A stretch of 64,000 bases of DNA from Pseudohongiella nitratireducens. Lineage in GTDB: Bacteria; Pseudomonadota; Gammaproteobacteria; Pseudomonadales; Pseudohongiellaceae. Under the pieces are notes generated by a model. That model was not told where the DNA came from, made no database searches, and was given only the letters and a program-made list of their open reading frames with translations. The DNA is taken from positions 124,001-188,000 of the forward strand of contig NZ_LWHM01000006.1 of assembly GCF_001642735.1 (NCBI RefSeq), in the 5' to 3' direction. The position numbers and the translations under genes are program-made. Below, one piece after another: positions 19,562-29,025 of the stretch (position 1 is its first letter; each line of letters opens with the position of its first letter).

Positions 19562-21781
19562 TCACTCTGATACGGATGCGGCGCGTTGCAGCAAATAGGC
19601 CCGGATGCCTTCAACCTGAGTCGCACCAATATCAGCGGCAAAGGCAGGCATACCCTGCTCCTGCAGCGCCCCTTCAAGCACAATCGCCGCGAAACCCTCT
19701 TCACTGAGAATCATCGGGCTATATCGCAGATCGGGGATCGGGCCTGCGCTCAAAGCAACCGGGCCATGACACACAGAACAGTAGGCTCCGTACATAGCTT
19801 CACCCAACAGGGGGTTGCCAGCACTGCTCACCCCTTCCAGGTCCAGTGGAATCAGCGACTCCTGCTGATGGTCAGGCAAACTGGCCTCACCATTGAGTTT
19901 AAACGCCATCAGGCGGCCATTGCGCTGCCTGGGGTAATTCCCGGAAGTCAGACCCATTGTCAACGGGATTGCGCCACCCTGCCCCGCCAGCGCCAGCACA
20001 TACTGCTCACCATCCAGTTCGTAAGAGACCGGGCCTCCAAGAATGGCATCACCGACCTCATGCGACCAAAGCTCTTCGCCATTGTCAGTACGGTAAGCAT
20101 GGAATACCCCATCGGCTGAACCCTGAAAAACCAGTCCACCTCCGGTGGAAAGCAGGCCACTGTTGCCCAACACATCGTAATCCACGCGCCAGCGAGCCTG
20201 CTGGGCTGCCGGGTCCCAGGCCAGCAAGGAAGCCGGCGCCTGGTCCATGATCATGCCCTGATCAGCCATGTTGGCAGGCTCCGCCATGGCAGCTCCCAGT
20301 CCCAGGTTCCAGCCTACGGCCTGATCAGTGACTTCATCAGCCGGTGCATAGACATAGGATGTATTTTGCGCCGGCAGGAAAACCAGTTGAGTTTGGGGAT
20401 CAAATGACATCGGATACCAATTATGAGCCCCTAATGGCCCGGGTATCACAAGTGCCGGGTCGCGCTGATAACGGACAATTTCGGATTCAATCGGTCGCCC
20501 TGTGGCCGGATCCAGTCCACTGGCCCAGTTAACATCTACGTAGTTATCTCCGGATATAAACTCACCAGTGCGTCTGTCGATAACATAAAAGAAACCATTT
20601 TTAGGTGCCTGCATGATGACCTCACGCATGCGGCCATTGATTTCAATGTCAGCCAGAATCATGTGCTGTGTCGCGGTGTAATCCCAGGATTCGGCAGGCG
20701 TGGTCTGGAAATGCCAGACATATTCGCCTGTGTCCGGACGCAGTGCCACGATGGAAGACAAGAACAGGTTGTCGCCCTCACCATTGGAACGCAGTTGATG
20801 GTTCCAGGGACTGCCATTACCGACACCGATATATAGCAGATCCAGTTCAGGGTCATAGGCCATGGAATCCCAGACCGTGCCGCCCCCACCGATGGCCCAC
20901 CATTCGCCAGACCAGGTTTCTGCCGCCATTTCCATCGCTACATTTTCAAAACCGTCTGCCGGGTTACCCGGAACCGTATAGAAACGCCAGGCCTGCTCCC
21001 CGGTATCAGCATCATAAGCCGTAATATATCCGCGCACACCCAGCTCTCCACCACCATTGCCAATGATGACCTTGCCATCAACAACACGGGGGGCACCCGT
21101 GATGGTGTAGCGTTTATCCGGGTCCACCGTCATGACTGACCACAGTTCCTCGCCCGTTTGCCGGTCAATGGCAATCAGACGCCCATCCAGTGTGCCCAGG
21201 TAAACAGCATCCCCCCAGGCAGCGAGTCCGCGGTTCACCACATCGCAACAGGCATCCGCCGCCTTTTCACCCGGCACTTCCGGGTCGAACTGCCAGATCA
21301 TATCGCCGGTTCGGGCATCAACCGCATAGGCTTTGCTCCAGGCGGAAGTGAAATAAACCACGCCATCGATCACCAGTGGTGTTGATTCCTGGCCACGGTC
21401 GGTATCCAGTTCAAAATCCCAGGCCAGCCCCAGGTCAGACACATTATTACGATTGATCTGATCCAGCGGGCTGTTGCGCTGTTCTGAATAAGTGCGCCCG
21501 TGACTCAACCACTCTTCCGGGGCCGCGTCAGCCTGTTCTATACGCGCGGCATCAACAGCCTGGAACGCAGGTCCTGCAACACTGGCCTCCTGATTAAGGG
21601 CAGGTGAACTGGCAACTGAATCTGGCTGGCTCTCACCGCTGCAGGCAACCAGCATGAATACACCTGGTAATAAACACAGTTTGAATGACGAGCGAAAGGT
21701 GCCCAGCATTTTTTGGATGGGCGATGACAAGGTAGGAAGGGGTAGTAATTCTGGCGCTAAGCGACTGCTGTCAGATCTCAT
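19562..21781 (-). CDS. PQQ-dependent quinohemoprotein alcohol dehydrogenase, predicted lipoprotein
   Basis: A periplasmic alcohol dehydrogenase (739 aa) passing electrons from PQQ to a fused haem c. The body is a beta-propeller with repeated tryptophan-docking motifs (GQESTPLVIDGVVYFTSAWSKAYAVDARTG and others). Adjacent cysteines C178-C179 give the vicinal disulfide typical of this family. The C-terminus is a cytochrome c domain with CSVCH at 668-672 and a likely Met ligand at about 711. The N-terminus has a lipobox LVAC with Cys47, so it is probably membrane-anchored. The ATG at 21781 has a GAGG ribosome site, giving a long n-region; a shorter start at 21709 lacks one. An inverted repeat lies 12 bases upstream. 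Confidence 0.9.
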   Translation of the reverse strand: MRSDSSRLAPELLPLPTLSSPIQKMLGTFRSSFKLCLLPGVFMLVACSGESQPDSVASSPALNQEASVAGPAFQAVDAARIEQADAAPEEWLSHGRTYSEQRNSPLDQINRNNVSDLGLAWDFELDTDRGQESTPLVIDGVVYFTSAWSKAYAVDARTGDMIWQFDPEVPGEKAADACCDVVNRGLAAWGDAVYLGTLDGRLIAIDRQTGEELWSVMTVDPDKRYTITGAPRVVDGKVIIGNGGGELGVRGYITAYDADTGEQAWRFYTVPGNPADGFENVAMEMAAETWSGEWWAIGGGGTVWDSMAYDPELDLLYIGVGNGSPWNHQLRSNGEGDNLFLSSIVALRPDTGEYVWHFQTTPAESWDYTATQHMILADIEINGRMREVIMQAPKNGFFYVIDRRTGEFISGDNYVDVNWASGLDPATGRPIESEIVRYQRDPALVIPGPLGAHNWYPMSFDPQTQLVFLPAQNTSYVYAPADEVTDQAVGWNLGLGAAMAEPANMADQGMIMDQAPASLLAWDPAAQQARWRVDYDVLGNSGLLSTGGGLVFQGSADGVFHAYRTDNGEELWSHEVGDAILGGPVSYELDGEQYVLALAGQGGAIPLTMGLTSGNYPRQRNGRLMAFKLNGEASLPDHQQESLIPLDLEGVSSAGNPLLGEAMYGAYCSVCHGPVALSAGPIPDLRYSPMILSEEGFAAIVLEGALQEQGMPAFAADIGATQVEGIRAYLLQRAASVSE

Positions 21782-21792
21782 CGGCGGGCCTC

Positions 21793-21831
21793 ATTCTCGG
21801 AGCATGATTATTGTTATTCATGTCCGAGAAT
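21793..21831 (-). promoter_or_regulatory. Inverted repeat abutting the ribosome site of the PQQ dehydrogenase gene
   Basis: ATTCTCGGA (21793-21801) and TCCGAGAAT (21823-21831) are perfect 9-base inverted arms around a 21-base AT-rich core that itself begins GCATGA and ends TTCATG. The repeat ends 12 bases from the start codon, immediately beside the GAGG ribosome binding site. It could be a repressor/activator operator or an RNA hairpin controlling translation. There is no T-tract, so it is not a terminator for the upstream gene. Confidence 0.55.
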
Positions 21832-21886
21832 AAGCAGCCCGCACCGGCAAATCAAGAACGTTCGCTCGAAATTTTGCAAATTGTTG

Positions 21887-22657
21887 CTACTTGGCGACGG
21901 CCTGAACCCTGACAGTGAGACTGACTTCACTCTCGCCAGCCCGCGCTGCCGGAGTTGCTACGTCGAGACCAGCAGAAGATTCCGCTCGCATCATTATGGC
22001 CACTGGCTGGCCGCCCCGGGAGATGTCATCCAGGTCAACAATCGCCATGTCCACCTTATCTTTACCCAGCGCCTCAGCAATACGTTCGGCCTGCATTCTC
22101 GCGCTATTAAGTGCAGTTTCAAGCAATGAGTCCCTGACATCCCGGGCCAGCTCATCACTGACCTGGTAAGACAGGTTGCCCAATATCAAGCCAGCGCCCT
22201 GCAGTTCGCCAACCAGAGCGAGAATATCGGCTGCCGACCTGGACTGCAGCGTCAGGCTTTGCGTGCCACGCCAAACCTGGTCGGCTCTGCCGCCCTGGGG
22301 CTGCCGGTTAGTCTGATAGACACTGTAGTAACCCGTTTCCACATCCAGGTCAGAGATCGCAGCAGCATCCACCTGATCCAGCGCTGCAGTCATCATCTGG
22401 TTGATAGCATTTTGCAGCAGCGTTGCATCCCGGTCTTCTTTCTCAACCCGCAACTGTGCCACCAGCAAGTCCTGCTCAACCGAGCGGGTTTCACTCACAG
22501 ACAGGCGTATTAGCGTTTGCCCCTCCGGTAACAATTCCGTGTTCTGTGCTTTGGCAGCACCGGGTGCCAGTGCCAATACCAGCATGACAAGAAGCGCCAG
22601 GGCCAGATATACCGGCTGATTTTGCTGGCGTATTGCAATTGTCGAAACAGTGTTCAT
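21887..22657 (-). CDS. SIMPL-domain (DUF541) periplasmic protein
   Basis: A predicted exported SIMPL/DUF541 protein of 256 residues, with no defined biochemical activity. The signal peptide (YLALALLVMLVLALAPGAAKA, cleavage after AKA near residue 37) is followed by the SIMPL pattern: an early RLSVSETRSVEQDLLVAQLRVE strand, the middle VYQTNRQPQGGRADQVWRGTQSLTLQS, and the AERIAEALGKDKVDMAIVDLDD segment near the end. An upstream GTG is in frame, but the ATG at 22657 is preceded by GGGAGA at proper spacing, so I start there. It is divergent from the pxp operon and upstream of the PQQ dehydrogenase. Confidence 0.83.
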   Translation of the reverse strand: MNTVSTIAIRQQNQPVYLALALLVMLVLALAPGAAKAQNTELLPEGQTLIRLSVSETRSVEQDLLVAQLRVEKEDRDATLLQNAINQMMTAALDQVDAAAISDLDVETGYYSVYQTNRQPQGGRADQVWRGTQSLTLQSRSAADILALVGELQGAGLILGNLSYQVSDELARDVRDSLLETALNSARMQAERIAEALGKDKVDMAIVDLDDISRGGQPVAIMMRAESSAGLDVATPAARAGESEVSLTVRVQAVAK

Positions 22658-22763
22658 GATGAATCTCCCAATAACAGCTAAAAAGCATACATGATTAACC
22701 CGAACCACGAGTTCCGGCCTTTCATGGTTTACTTACCACGCTTACCTACAACGCTTGCTTACC

Positions 22764-22791
22764 GGGCTTAGCCACTTAACCTGCTAAGCCC
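22764..22791. repeat. Perfect 9-bp inverted repeat between divergent genes
   Basis: GGGCTTAGC (22764-22772) and GCTAAGCCC (22783-22791) with a 10-base loop lie in the gap between the SIMPL gene (-) and pxpB (+). GCTTACC also recurs three times just before it. A regulatory protein could bind here; I cannot name it. No T-tract is attached. Confidence 0.45.
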
Positions 22792-22864
22792 TCCAGGCCG
22801 CTTGATACTGACAATGACATAAGGCGGCGCTTGACTCTTTGCCATTCTGCATTACATTGCCTTT

Positions 22865-23569
22865 ATGAGCATACCAGAGCCCAGTATCAATTTTGCAACC
22901 GAGAATGCCATTCTACTGTCATTCGCTGAACCGCGGCTGAACCCCAAAGCAGGCAGCATCAGCGCAGATCAGTTACAGATGCGTATTATCGACCTGGCAA
23001 ATACATTACGTCAGAGCCCGGTTGCCGAGCTTCTGACGGACCTGGTGCCTGCGCCTGGCTCACTGCTAATTGTACTTAATGATGGACATAGCGCCCGGCG
23101 CGTCCTGAAAGAAGCCGAACAGCATTGGGGCAGCCAGACAAACACGCAACGTAAATCGCGGCAAGTCGAGATTCCGGTCTATTACGGTGGCGAGTATGGC
23201 CCCGACCTGGCTGCTGTCGCCAGCCATTGCGGCATGAGCGAGCAGGACATCATAAATTGTCACAGTACTGCCTGTTATACAGTCAGTGCGCTTGGGTTTA
23301 TGCCGGGGTTTGCTTATCTCAGCGGACTGGATAACCGCCTCGCCATACCCCGGCGCAAAACACCCCGCAACCGGATCCGCGCCGGCTCCGTGGCTATCGG
23401 TGGCACCTCAACGGGTGTTTACCCTGCAGATTCACCAGGCGGCTGGCACATTATTGGTCACACCCGCCTGAGCCTGTTTAACCCGGATTCTGCATCTCCG
23501 ACTTATTTGCAACCAGGCGATCAAATCTGTTTCATTCCACAGTGGGATGAAGGTAGTGCCCTGCCATGA
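22865..23569 (+). CDS. pxpB: 5-oxoprolinase subunit B
   Basis: Part of the PxpABC ATP-dependent 5-oxoprolinase that opens damaged glutamate (5-oxoproline) back to glutamate. The 234 residues carry the KipI/allophanate-hydrolase subunit 1 pattern: VEIPVYYGGEYGPDLAAVA near residue 100, ALGFMPGFAYLSGLD near 140, and GSVAIGGTSTGVYPADSPGGWHIIG near 175-200. It overlaps pxpC by 4 bases. The three subunit genes together, in the order B-C-A, make the assignment to 5-oxoprolinase rather than urea amidolyase firm. Confidence 0.94.
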   Translation: MSIPEPSINFATENAILLSFAEPRLNPKAGSISADQLQMRIIDLANTLRQSPVAELLTDLVPAPGSLLIVLNDGHSARRVLKEAEQHWGSQTNTQRKSRQVEIPVYYGGEYGPDLAAVASHCGMSEQDIINCHSTACYTVSALGFMPGFAYLSGLDNRLAIPRRKTPRNRIRAGSVAIGGTSTGVYPADSPGGWHIIGHTRLSLFNPDSASPTYLQPGDQICFIPQWDEGSALP

Positions 23570-24525
23570 TTGAAATTATAAAGGCCTCACCTTTGCTGAC
23601 CGTCCAGGATTTAGGGCGAACCGGTTTACGCCACCTTGGTATCCCTCAATGTGGTGCAATGGACCCTTATGCACTGAGCATCGCCAACTGGCTGGTGGGC
23701 AACCCGGCTAATCTGGCGGGGCTGGAGATTGTGACTGCCCCCTTAACACTGCAGTTCCATCAGTCTCATCGGATTGCACTGACAGGGCATGACTATCAGG
23801 CCAGACGCTGTGATTCAGACGGTAATGAAAGCGACTTGTCGTGCGGGTTTGCCCATAACATCCCGGCGGGCAGTACAGTCTCCTTGCCTGCCACCCGGGA
23901 ACCAGGTGGTCGGGCCTACCTGGCAATTGCCGGAGGCGTTGACGTTCCGGTCAAGTTGCATGCACGCAGTACCGATCTGGTGAATCGCTTCGGTGGCGTC
24001 GAGGGGCGTCCACTACAACGGAACGATGTCATAAAGGTTGGCCAGGCAAACATTAACACCGAGGCCTGTGGTCATGGCGTCAGACCCTGGCAGGTCGATG
24101 GCCGATTACGTGCGGTACCGGGCCTGGATATCAACGCTTTTTCGGAAGAGTGCCAGCAAGCCTTCTGGTATCACCCGTGGAAAATCAGTCACAACCTGAG
24201 CCGAACCGGCATCCGGCTCGATGGCAGCCAACTGGATACCCCGTCAGAAGCTAACCGGCTGTCTGCTGGTGTGTTGCCGGGGATGATTCAGGTACCGGGC
24301 GGAGAACAGATCATTTTACTGGCCGCTGACGCCCAAACGACCGGCGGCTATCCTTGTATTGCCAGCGTCATTAGTGCCGATCTCTGGCAACTGGCGTATT
24401 TGCAACCCGGACAAATCATTACGTTTGTGCCCGTCAGTATCGCTGAGGCGCAAGGTCAACATTCAGCCAGACAGCAATACATGCAACGCCTGGCGAAACA
24501 ACTGGGTGTAGAAGACAGCCTATGA
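23566..24525 (+). CDS. pxpC: 5-oxoprolinase subunit C
   Basis: Partner of PxpB (KipA/allophanate-hydrolase subunit 2 family), 319 residues. The starting VQDLGRTGLRHLGIPQCGAMDPYALSIANWLVGN and the internal RPWQVDGRLRAVPGLD, SRTGIRLDG and TTGGYPCIASVISADLWQLAYLQPGQ segments are diagnostic. It begins within the pxpB stop and ends within the pxpA start (both 4-base overlaps), so all three are translated together at matched levels. Confidence 0.94.
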   Translation: MIEIIKASPLLTVQDLGRTGLRHLGIPQCGAMDPYALSIANWLVGNPANLAGLEIVTAPLTLQFHQSHRIALTGHDYQARRCDSDGNESDLSCGFAHNIPAGSTVSLPATREPGGRAYLAIAGGVDVPVKLHARSTDLVNRFGGVEGRPLQRNDVIKVGQANINTEACGHGVRPWQVDGRLRAVPGLDINAFSEECQQAFWYHPWKISHNLSRTGIRLDGSQLDTPSEANRLSAGVLPGMIQVPGGEQIILLAADAQTTGGYPCIASVISADLWQLAYLQPGQIITFVPVSIAEAQGQHSARQQYMQRLAKQLGVEDSL

Positions 24526-25286
24526 AAAACACCTCAACTCACAGTCAGGCAATCGACCTGAACGCGGATCTGGGTGAAGGCAGTCCTTATGATGAAGCCA
24601 TTCTGGCCATTGTCAGTTCTGCGAATATCAGCTGTGGTGCCCACGCGGGGGATGACACTGCCATCAACGACGCTATCCGTTTTGCCAAGAAGTATGACGT
24701 TGTCATTGGTGCTCACCCTTCCTACCCCGACCGGGAAAATATGGGCCGAAAAAGCCTGGCGATATCTCTGTCATCGCTAGCCGATTCTGTTTTTGAACAA
24801 TTAAATCATATTGATCAGCTGGCAAAAGATTCAGGCGCTGAACTGCGCTACGTAAAAGCGCACGGTGCACTTTATAATGACATGGCAGGTGATGAAAAAC
24901 TCGCCAGAAATTTCTGTCAGTGGGTCATTGATTTTAACGACTCCCTGGCCGTAATGGGATTGGCAGGCAGTGCTGTCGCCAGGGCTTGCAACGCAATGAA
25001 TATACCGTTTATCGCAGAGGCATTCATTGACCGTCGCTACCAGGCTGACGGAACGTTAGTCAGTCGTTCACAGGCAGGGGCCACGATCCGCGATTCGGCA
25101 ACAGCGGTCAAACAGGCATTGCAGCTTATTGAAGATCAGTCAGTCACCACACTGGAGGGCCAGACCATAACGGTTCAGGCTGACTCACTTTGCCTGCACG
25201 GTGACTCGCCTGAAGCCCTGGTTATCGCTAAACAGTTACGCTCAGCCCTGGCGGAAAATCATATTGCCATTAAGGCGACGCGATAA
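24522..25286 (+). CDS. pxpA: 5-oxoprolinase subunit A (LamB/YcsF family)
   Basis: Third 5-oxoprolinase subunit, 254 residues. LNADLGEG near residue 13 and ISCGAHAGDDTAIND near 34 are the YcsF signatures, followed by GAHPSYPDRENMGRKSL, VKAHGALYND near 110 and the final SLCLHGDSPEALVIA. It overlaps gspN by 17 bases at their 3' ends (opposite strands). No permease gene accompanies the operon. Confidence 0.94.
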   Translation: MKNTSTHSQAIDLNADLGEGSPYDEAILAIVSSANISCGAHAGDDTAINDAIRFAKKYDVVIGAHPSYPDRENMGRKSLAISLSSLADSVFEQLNHIDQLAKDSGAELRYVKAHGALYNDMAGDEKLARNFCQWVIDFNDSLAVMGLAGSAVARACNAMNIPFIAEAFIDRRYQADGTLVSRSQAGATIRDSATAVKQALQLIEDQSVTTLEGQTITVQADSLCLHGDSPEALVIAKQLRSALAENHIAIKATR

Positions 25287-26130
25287 AATAGCGATAACCG
25301 CCAGCAAAATCACCGCTACCTTCCTCTGCCAGCATAGCCAGCCAGTTATCCAGTTCCTGATCAATACGCTCATCTGGCAATAACAGGATCTCTGTCTGGT
25401 AAGCTCCGTTCATGGTCACGTTCAAATTGACTGAGAGCGCTGCAACCGGCCACCCGTCTTTCACAGGATCTGATACGGTCTCCCCGGTGCCAAACTCAGC
25501 CTGGAGCTGGAAGCTGCCAGGATCTGGTGAAGAAATGATAAAAGGAATATTCGGCCAGTCTACCTGGCGTAATGCCGTCATCCCCGGCACTGTCAGATCG
25601 ATATCACGCCATTGTCCCTCACCGGAGACTGCAATGCGTTGCTGAACGCCATTCGCAGGCAATTGCCACTCAAGTGAATGGAGCCGGCCCTGGATCAGAC
25701 CGGACAGTGACATGTCTGCGTTATACAGCATACGTTCAGCAGGCAGAGCGAAACTCACATCATGCAATGAAACCGTGCCATCTGCCCAGCACGCCTGTCC
25801 CTGAGCCTGTGCGGCCATGCTATGTGCCTGAGACTTAGCCAGACCCGACTCTTCAACATAAAACAAGGTGCACAGTTTCCCTTGCAGCAATGACCCTAGT
25901 TGTAAATCCCAATCCAGACGCCCTTCCAGCAACACTTGTCCCTGCCTGTTATTCATCGCAATATGCCCGGCACGGCCCTGCCAGATACTGCCTGACCAGT
26001 TACCGACAGTGATATGTTCAGGCAGGGCGATCACCTGCCCCAGCCTGGCAGGCATCAGTACGACCAGGCTAACCAGGAACATCAGCAGTAAACCAATGAG
26101 GCTGACTTTTAACGATCGGTTAACACGCAT
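25270..26130 (-). CDS. gspN: Type II secretion system protein N
   Basis: Inner-membrane accessory protein of type II secretion, last of the gspC-N set. About 286 residues: one N-terminal transmembrane helix (VSLIGLLLMFLVSLVVLMPARLGQVIALPEH), then a beta-rich periplasmic part with the GNWSGSIWQGRAGHIAMNNRQGQVLLEGRLDWDL pattern of GspN. An ATG at 26145 is in frame, but GGAAG is well spaced from the ATG at 26130. It follows gspM on the same strand and overlaps pxpA tail to tail. Confidence 0.85.
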   Translation of the reverse strand: MRVNRSLKVSLIGLLLMFLVSLVVLMPARLGQVIALPEHITVGNWSGSIWQGRAGHIAMNNRQGQVLLEGRLDWDLQLGSLLQGKLCTLFYVEESGLAKSQAHSMAAQAQGQACWADGTVSLHDVSFALPAERMLYNADMSLSGLIQGRLHSLEWQLPANGVQQRIAVSGEGQWRDIDLTVPGMTALRQVDWPNIPFIISSPDPGSFQLQAEFGTGETVSDPVKDGWPVAALSVNLNVTMNGAYQTEILLLPDERIDQELDNWLAMLAEEGSGDFAGGYRYFIASP

Positions 26131-26176
26131 ATTTTTCACTTCCATTAATTATCCGGCCTTGTTCGTGCACTATTCA

Positions 26177-26689
26177 CTAGCGCCAGCGCAAACTCAGTGC
26201 CGCAACAACCGCATTATCCATGTCGGTTTCTGCTACTGGATTCAATGCCACATTATCAATCCTGGCCAGGCTCTCTGACTCCATGTCGTACAGCCACTCC
26301 AATGCATCCCTAAGGCTCAGGGTTTCTGTCCTGAGGTTGGCTGACATACCATCTGCTGACAAATCCAGAGAAGCCAGTGCCACATTATTCTGCTCTGACG
26401 TCCGGTAAACCCATTGGGCCAGACCACCACTCTGCCGCCCGCTTGACGCCGGTTGCTGTGATCTGGCAGCAATCAGTTGCTGGCTCAGCTCACGCACTTC
26501 CAGCAACGATTGCTGCGCAGCGGACACTCGAGAGTGTGCCAGGCTGTTTGCCTGATGCAGCGGGCTAATAACGCCAAACCAGATTGCCCAGGCGACAATG
26601 ACCAGCAGACCGGCAGCCAGTAACCATTGTTCCCGGGCAGGGCGTGCCTGATACCAGTCTTGCAATCTCTTGCCTATTAAACCTCTCAT
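26177..26689 (-). CDS. gspM: Type II secretion system protein M
   Basis: Small inner-membrane protein that pairs with GspL in the assembly platform. Its 170 residues have a short cytoplasmic tail, a transmembrane helix (WLLAAGLLVIVAWAIWFGV, about residues 22-42), a coiled-coil-like HQANSLAHSRVSAAQQSLLEVRELSQQL and a small periplasmic ferredoxin-like domain. It overlaps the gspL stop by 4 bases. GspM is poorly conserved, so identity rests on architecture plus position. Confidence 0.88.
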   Translation of the reverse strand: MRGLIGKRLQDWYQARPAREQWLLAAGLLVIVAWAIWFGVISPLHQANSLAHSRVSAAQQSLLEVRELSQQLIAARSQQPASSGRQSGGLAQWVYRTSEQNNVALASLDLSADGMSANLRTETLSLRDALEWLYDMESESLARIDNVALNPVAETDMDNAVVAALSLRWR

Positions 26690-27927
26690 GATACCCCCGT
26701 TGCAAAAATGACAAATTGCGCGAGGTGGCTTTCCCCTTGTCGCGTGATATTTTGTGTTCTGGCATTCAGGCCCGCTGCATTCAGTGCGTCGTTGAACGAA
26801 AGAATGTCTTCGTTACTCAGTGCACTGACTGACAGGCTCAACTCTTGCCGACCTGCGCTGTAGTTAAGACGCTGTACCCTGATACCTTGGATGTCCGCAA
26901 GGGCAGGTGCCACCTGATCCAGTATTGATAACAACCCTGCACCTTCCGGGCTGCCTGTCAATTGCGCCAACTGGCTGCGAAGCTGTTGTGCTGCATCAAC
27001 CAGGACTCCTTGTGGCATTGCCTGGCGATAACTGTCTTCAATGGCCAGCTGTAATGCCTCAAACTGTCGATTCGCCTGATACGTCGACAAGGCAGTAGCA
27101 ACAATATACGTCGTCAATGCCAATGCTGCGGCCAGCGCAGGCATACGTAGCCAGCCGATTTTTTGCCCCCATCGAACCGGCGCCTGAAATTCTCCCTGGC
27201 GCAGGTCGACAGCGCGGACCGGCTCCTCCAGTGACATCCATTGCCAGCTTACATGCTCTCCGGTTTCCAGCTGAATCCTTGCTGTCGTTTTCTGGTCGAG
27301 CATTGCTTTGATGGGCACCGCGTCCTCAGTCGAAGTGGTCAACACAGATATATTTCCCGGTTGTTCGCAGCCACTGAGCAAGGTGTCGATTAACATAGTT
27401 GCCTGGGATGATTTTACTGCACAGTAGCGGTTCTCTCCCCAGCAACAGGTCAGAGCATCCGTTACCGGATTATGCACCAGCAACCAATGATCGGGCCGGG
27501 CATTTAACAAGTGTCCCTCACTGTAGCAGTGTTTTATCGCAACACCGGCAGCCTCCAGATCATTAACAGCTGCCACCATCAAGGAGCGGTCGAGGTGGGC
27601 GACGGCAACGTCTTCACCTGCCACCACATGCCCAGCAATATGCAGTTGCGTAATATCGCTGGCAAGCTGCGGCTCAATCTCAAATGCCAACAGTTGTGAG
27701 AGCTGTTTTTGTTGTTTTTGTGAGACCTTGACACGGCTGTCGACTACATCACTGGCATCGAAAAGCAATATGCCCGCTTTGCCATTCAGATATTGACCAA
27801 TCTGCCTGGCTGTACCGGTTTTAACATCCCCCACTGCCCGATTGTTATTGTCCAGGCATTGCCAGAGATAACTGGCACCTGACTCATCACGGTGCAATGG
27901 TTTTATGATCGCTGAACTGACTTTCAC
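26686..27927 (-). CDS. gspL: Type II secretion system protein L
   Basis: Inner-membrane protein linking the GspE ATPase to the periplasmic machine. The long N-terminal cytoplasmic domain (actin-like, about residues 1-230) is followed by a transmembrane helix (ALAAALALTTYIVATALSTYQ, about 255-275) and a periplasmic domain ending in a ferredoxin-like fold. I chose the GTG at 27927, which overlaps the gspK stop (ATGTGA) and has AAGGA upstream. This start gives 413 aa; the in-frame ATG at 27963 lies inside gspK. Confidence 0.9.
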   Translation of the reverse strand: MKVSSAIIKPLHRDESGASYLWQCLDNNNRAVGDVKTGTARQIGQYLNGKAGILLFDASDVVDSRVKVSQKQQKQLSQLLAFEIEPQLASDITQLHIAGHVVAGEDVAVAHLDRSLMVAAVNDLEAAGVAIKHCYSEGHLLNARPDHWLLVHNPVTDALTCCWGENRYCAVKSSQATMLIDTLLSGCEQPGNISVLTTSTEDAVPIKAMLDQKTTARIQLETGEHVSWQWMSLEEPVRAVDLRQGEFQAPVRWGQKIGWLRMPALAAALALTTYIVATALSTYQANRQFEALQLAIEDSYRQAMPQGVLVDAAQQLRSQLAQLTGSPEGAGLLSILDQVAPALADIQGIRVQRLNYSAGRQELSLSVSALSNEDILSFNDALNAAGLNARTQNITRQGESHLAQFVIFATGVS

Positions 27928-29006
27928 ATTGGATTCCTTACCGCGTCGTTGGCGCGGCAGCAAAACTGACTGCGTTGTTTCCGGACAACCGAAACACCAC
28001 TGTCATTACGGTAAAACAATAAGCTGGCATGCCGTTGCTGTTGCCCGGCTTCTAAATCAACCTGCGCCATAAAGTAATGGCTGTTAACGGACAACGCATT
28101 CGACAGCTCGACCGCCTCCTGAAAACCGGCGTTGCTCAGTGCCTCTGCGACGGTTCCGAACGGCGACTCTTCGCGGGAACGCTGCAGTGACAATCGGTAT
28201 GCATCACTGGCAGGCTCCAGGGTGCTGTCACTATTCATGGCCTGTAAGACAAGGGGAAGTGCCGTATTGATATTCACCGGCGTCACCGCAGGCAGTGCGA
28301 CCAGGTAAGGGCGCAGTAACGCCAGTATGTCCCGATTCATATACCTGACTGACTGCAGTTCGCTGAGATCACCAATGAGACGGTTCGCCGGGTTCCTCGA
28401 CACGGCTTGTGAGGTATAATACAGCGACTCGGCACCACCCTGATCACTGACGTTATCATCTTCATCAATCCAGTCTATCACTGCTTCAAGTAATTGCTGG
28501 GCCTGGGTCATGGTCATGGTTGGCTGCACCAGCCTCAGCAACCGGATGAACATTTTCTGCTCTGCGGTTAAACGCTCCACCAGCGGTAGTGATGCATCGT
28601 AGAAATCTTCATCAATGCGGGACAGACTGTTGATATTGAATTTCCCCTGCGCATCGCTTAAATCAACCCGAACAAACCCTGTATCTGTCGGCAGTGTCGT
28701 ACTGGCCATTGCCCAGTCCTCAGCGGCATGATCAACCCGGTCACCTTCAGCACTTTGGTCCTTCAGCACATCAGCCCATAACACACCGGCAACCAGGGAC
28801 TCAGCACCGTGCAGGTAACCCGCCGTACGGGATTGCAGAGAGCGCCCCTCTGCCAGGCGACTGTCAACACGAAAATCTTCCGCCATATTCACCGCCATAA
28901 TGGCCACCCAGGCGGCAACCATCATCGCCAGAATCAAGGCGCTGCCTTGCTGTCGCTTATGCCCCAACGCGATAGCAGGCATGATTTGTTGAGTGTGGTT
29001 ATTCAT
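27924..29006 (-). CDS. gspK: Type II secretion minor pseudopilin K
   Basis: Large minor pseudopilin (360 aa) that caps the pseudopilus tip with GspI and GspJ. The prepilin-type N-terminus QQGSALILAMMVAAWVAIMAVNMAEDF lacks the Glu5 seen in other pseudopilins, as is normal for GspK. An alpha-helical insertion (MTMTQAQQLLEAVIDWIDEDDNVSDQGGAESLYYT) and the VNINTALPLVLQAM segment are typical. It is 20 bases downstream of gspJ and coupled to gspL. Confidence 0.93.
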   Translation of the reverse strand: MNNHTQQIMPAIALGHKRQQGSALILAMMVAAWVAIMAVNMAEDFRVDSRLAEGRSLQSRTAGYLHGAESLVAGVLWADVLKDQSAEGDRVDHAAEDWAMASTTLPTDTGFVRVDLSDAQGKFNINSLSRIDEDFYDASLPLVERLTAEQKMFIRLLRLVQPTMTMTQAQQLLEAVIDWIDEDDNVSDQGGAESLYYTSQAVSRNPANRLIGDLSELQSVRYMNRDILALLRPYLVALPAVTPVNINTALPLVLQAMNSDSTLEPASDAYRLSLQRSREESPFGTVAEALSNAGFQEAVELSNALSVNSHYFMAQVDLEAGQQQRHASLLFYRNDSGVSVVRKQRSQFCCRANDAVRNPM

Positions 29007-29025
29007 CCGCTATTTTACCGATCAT

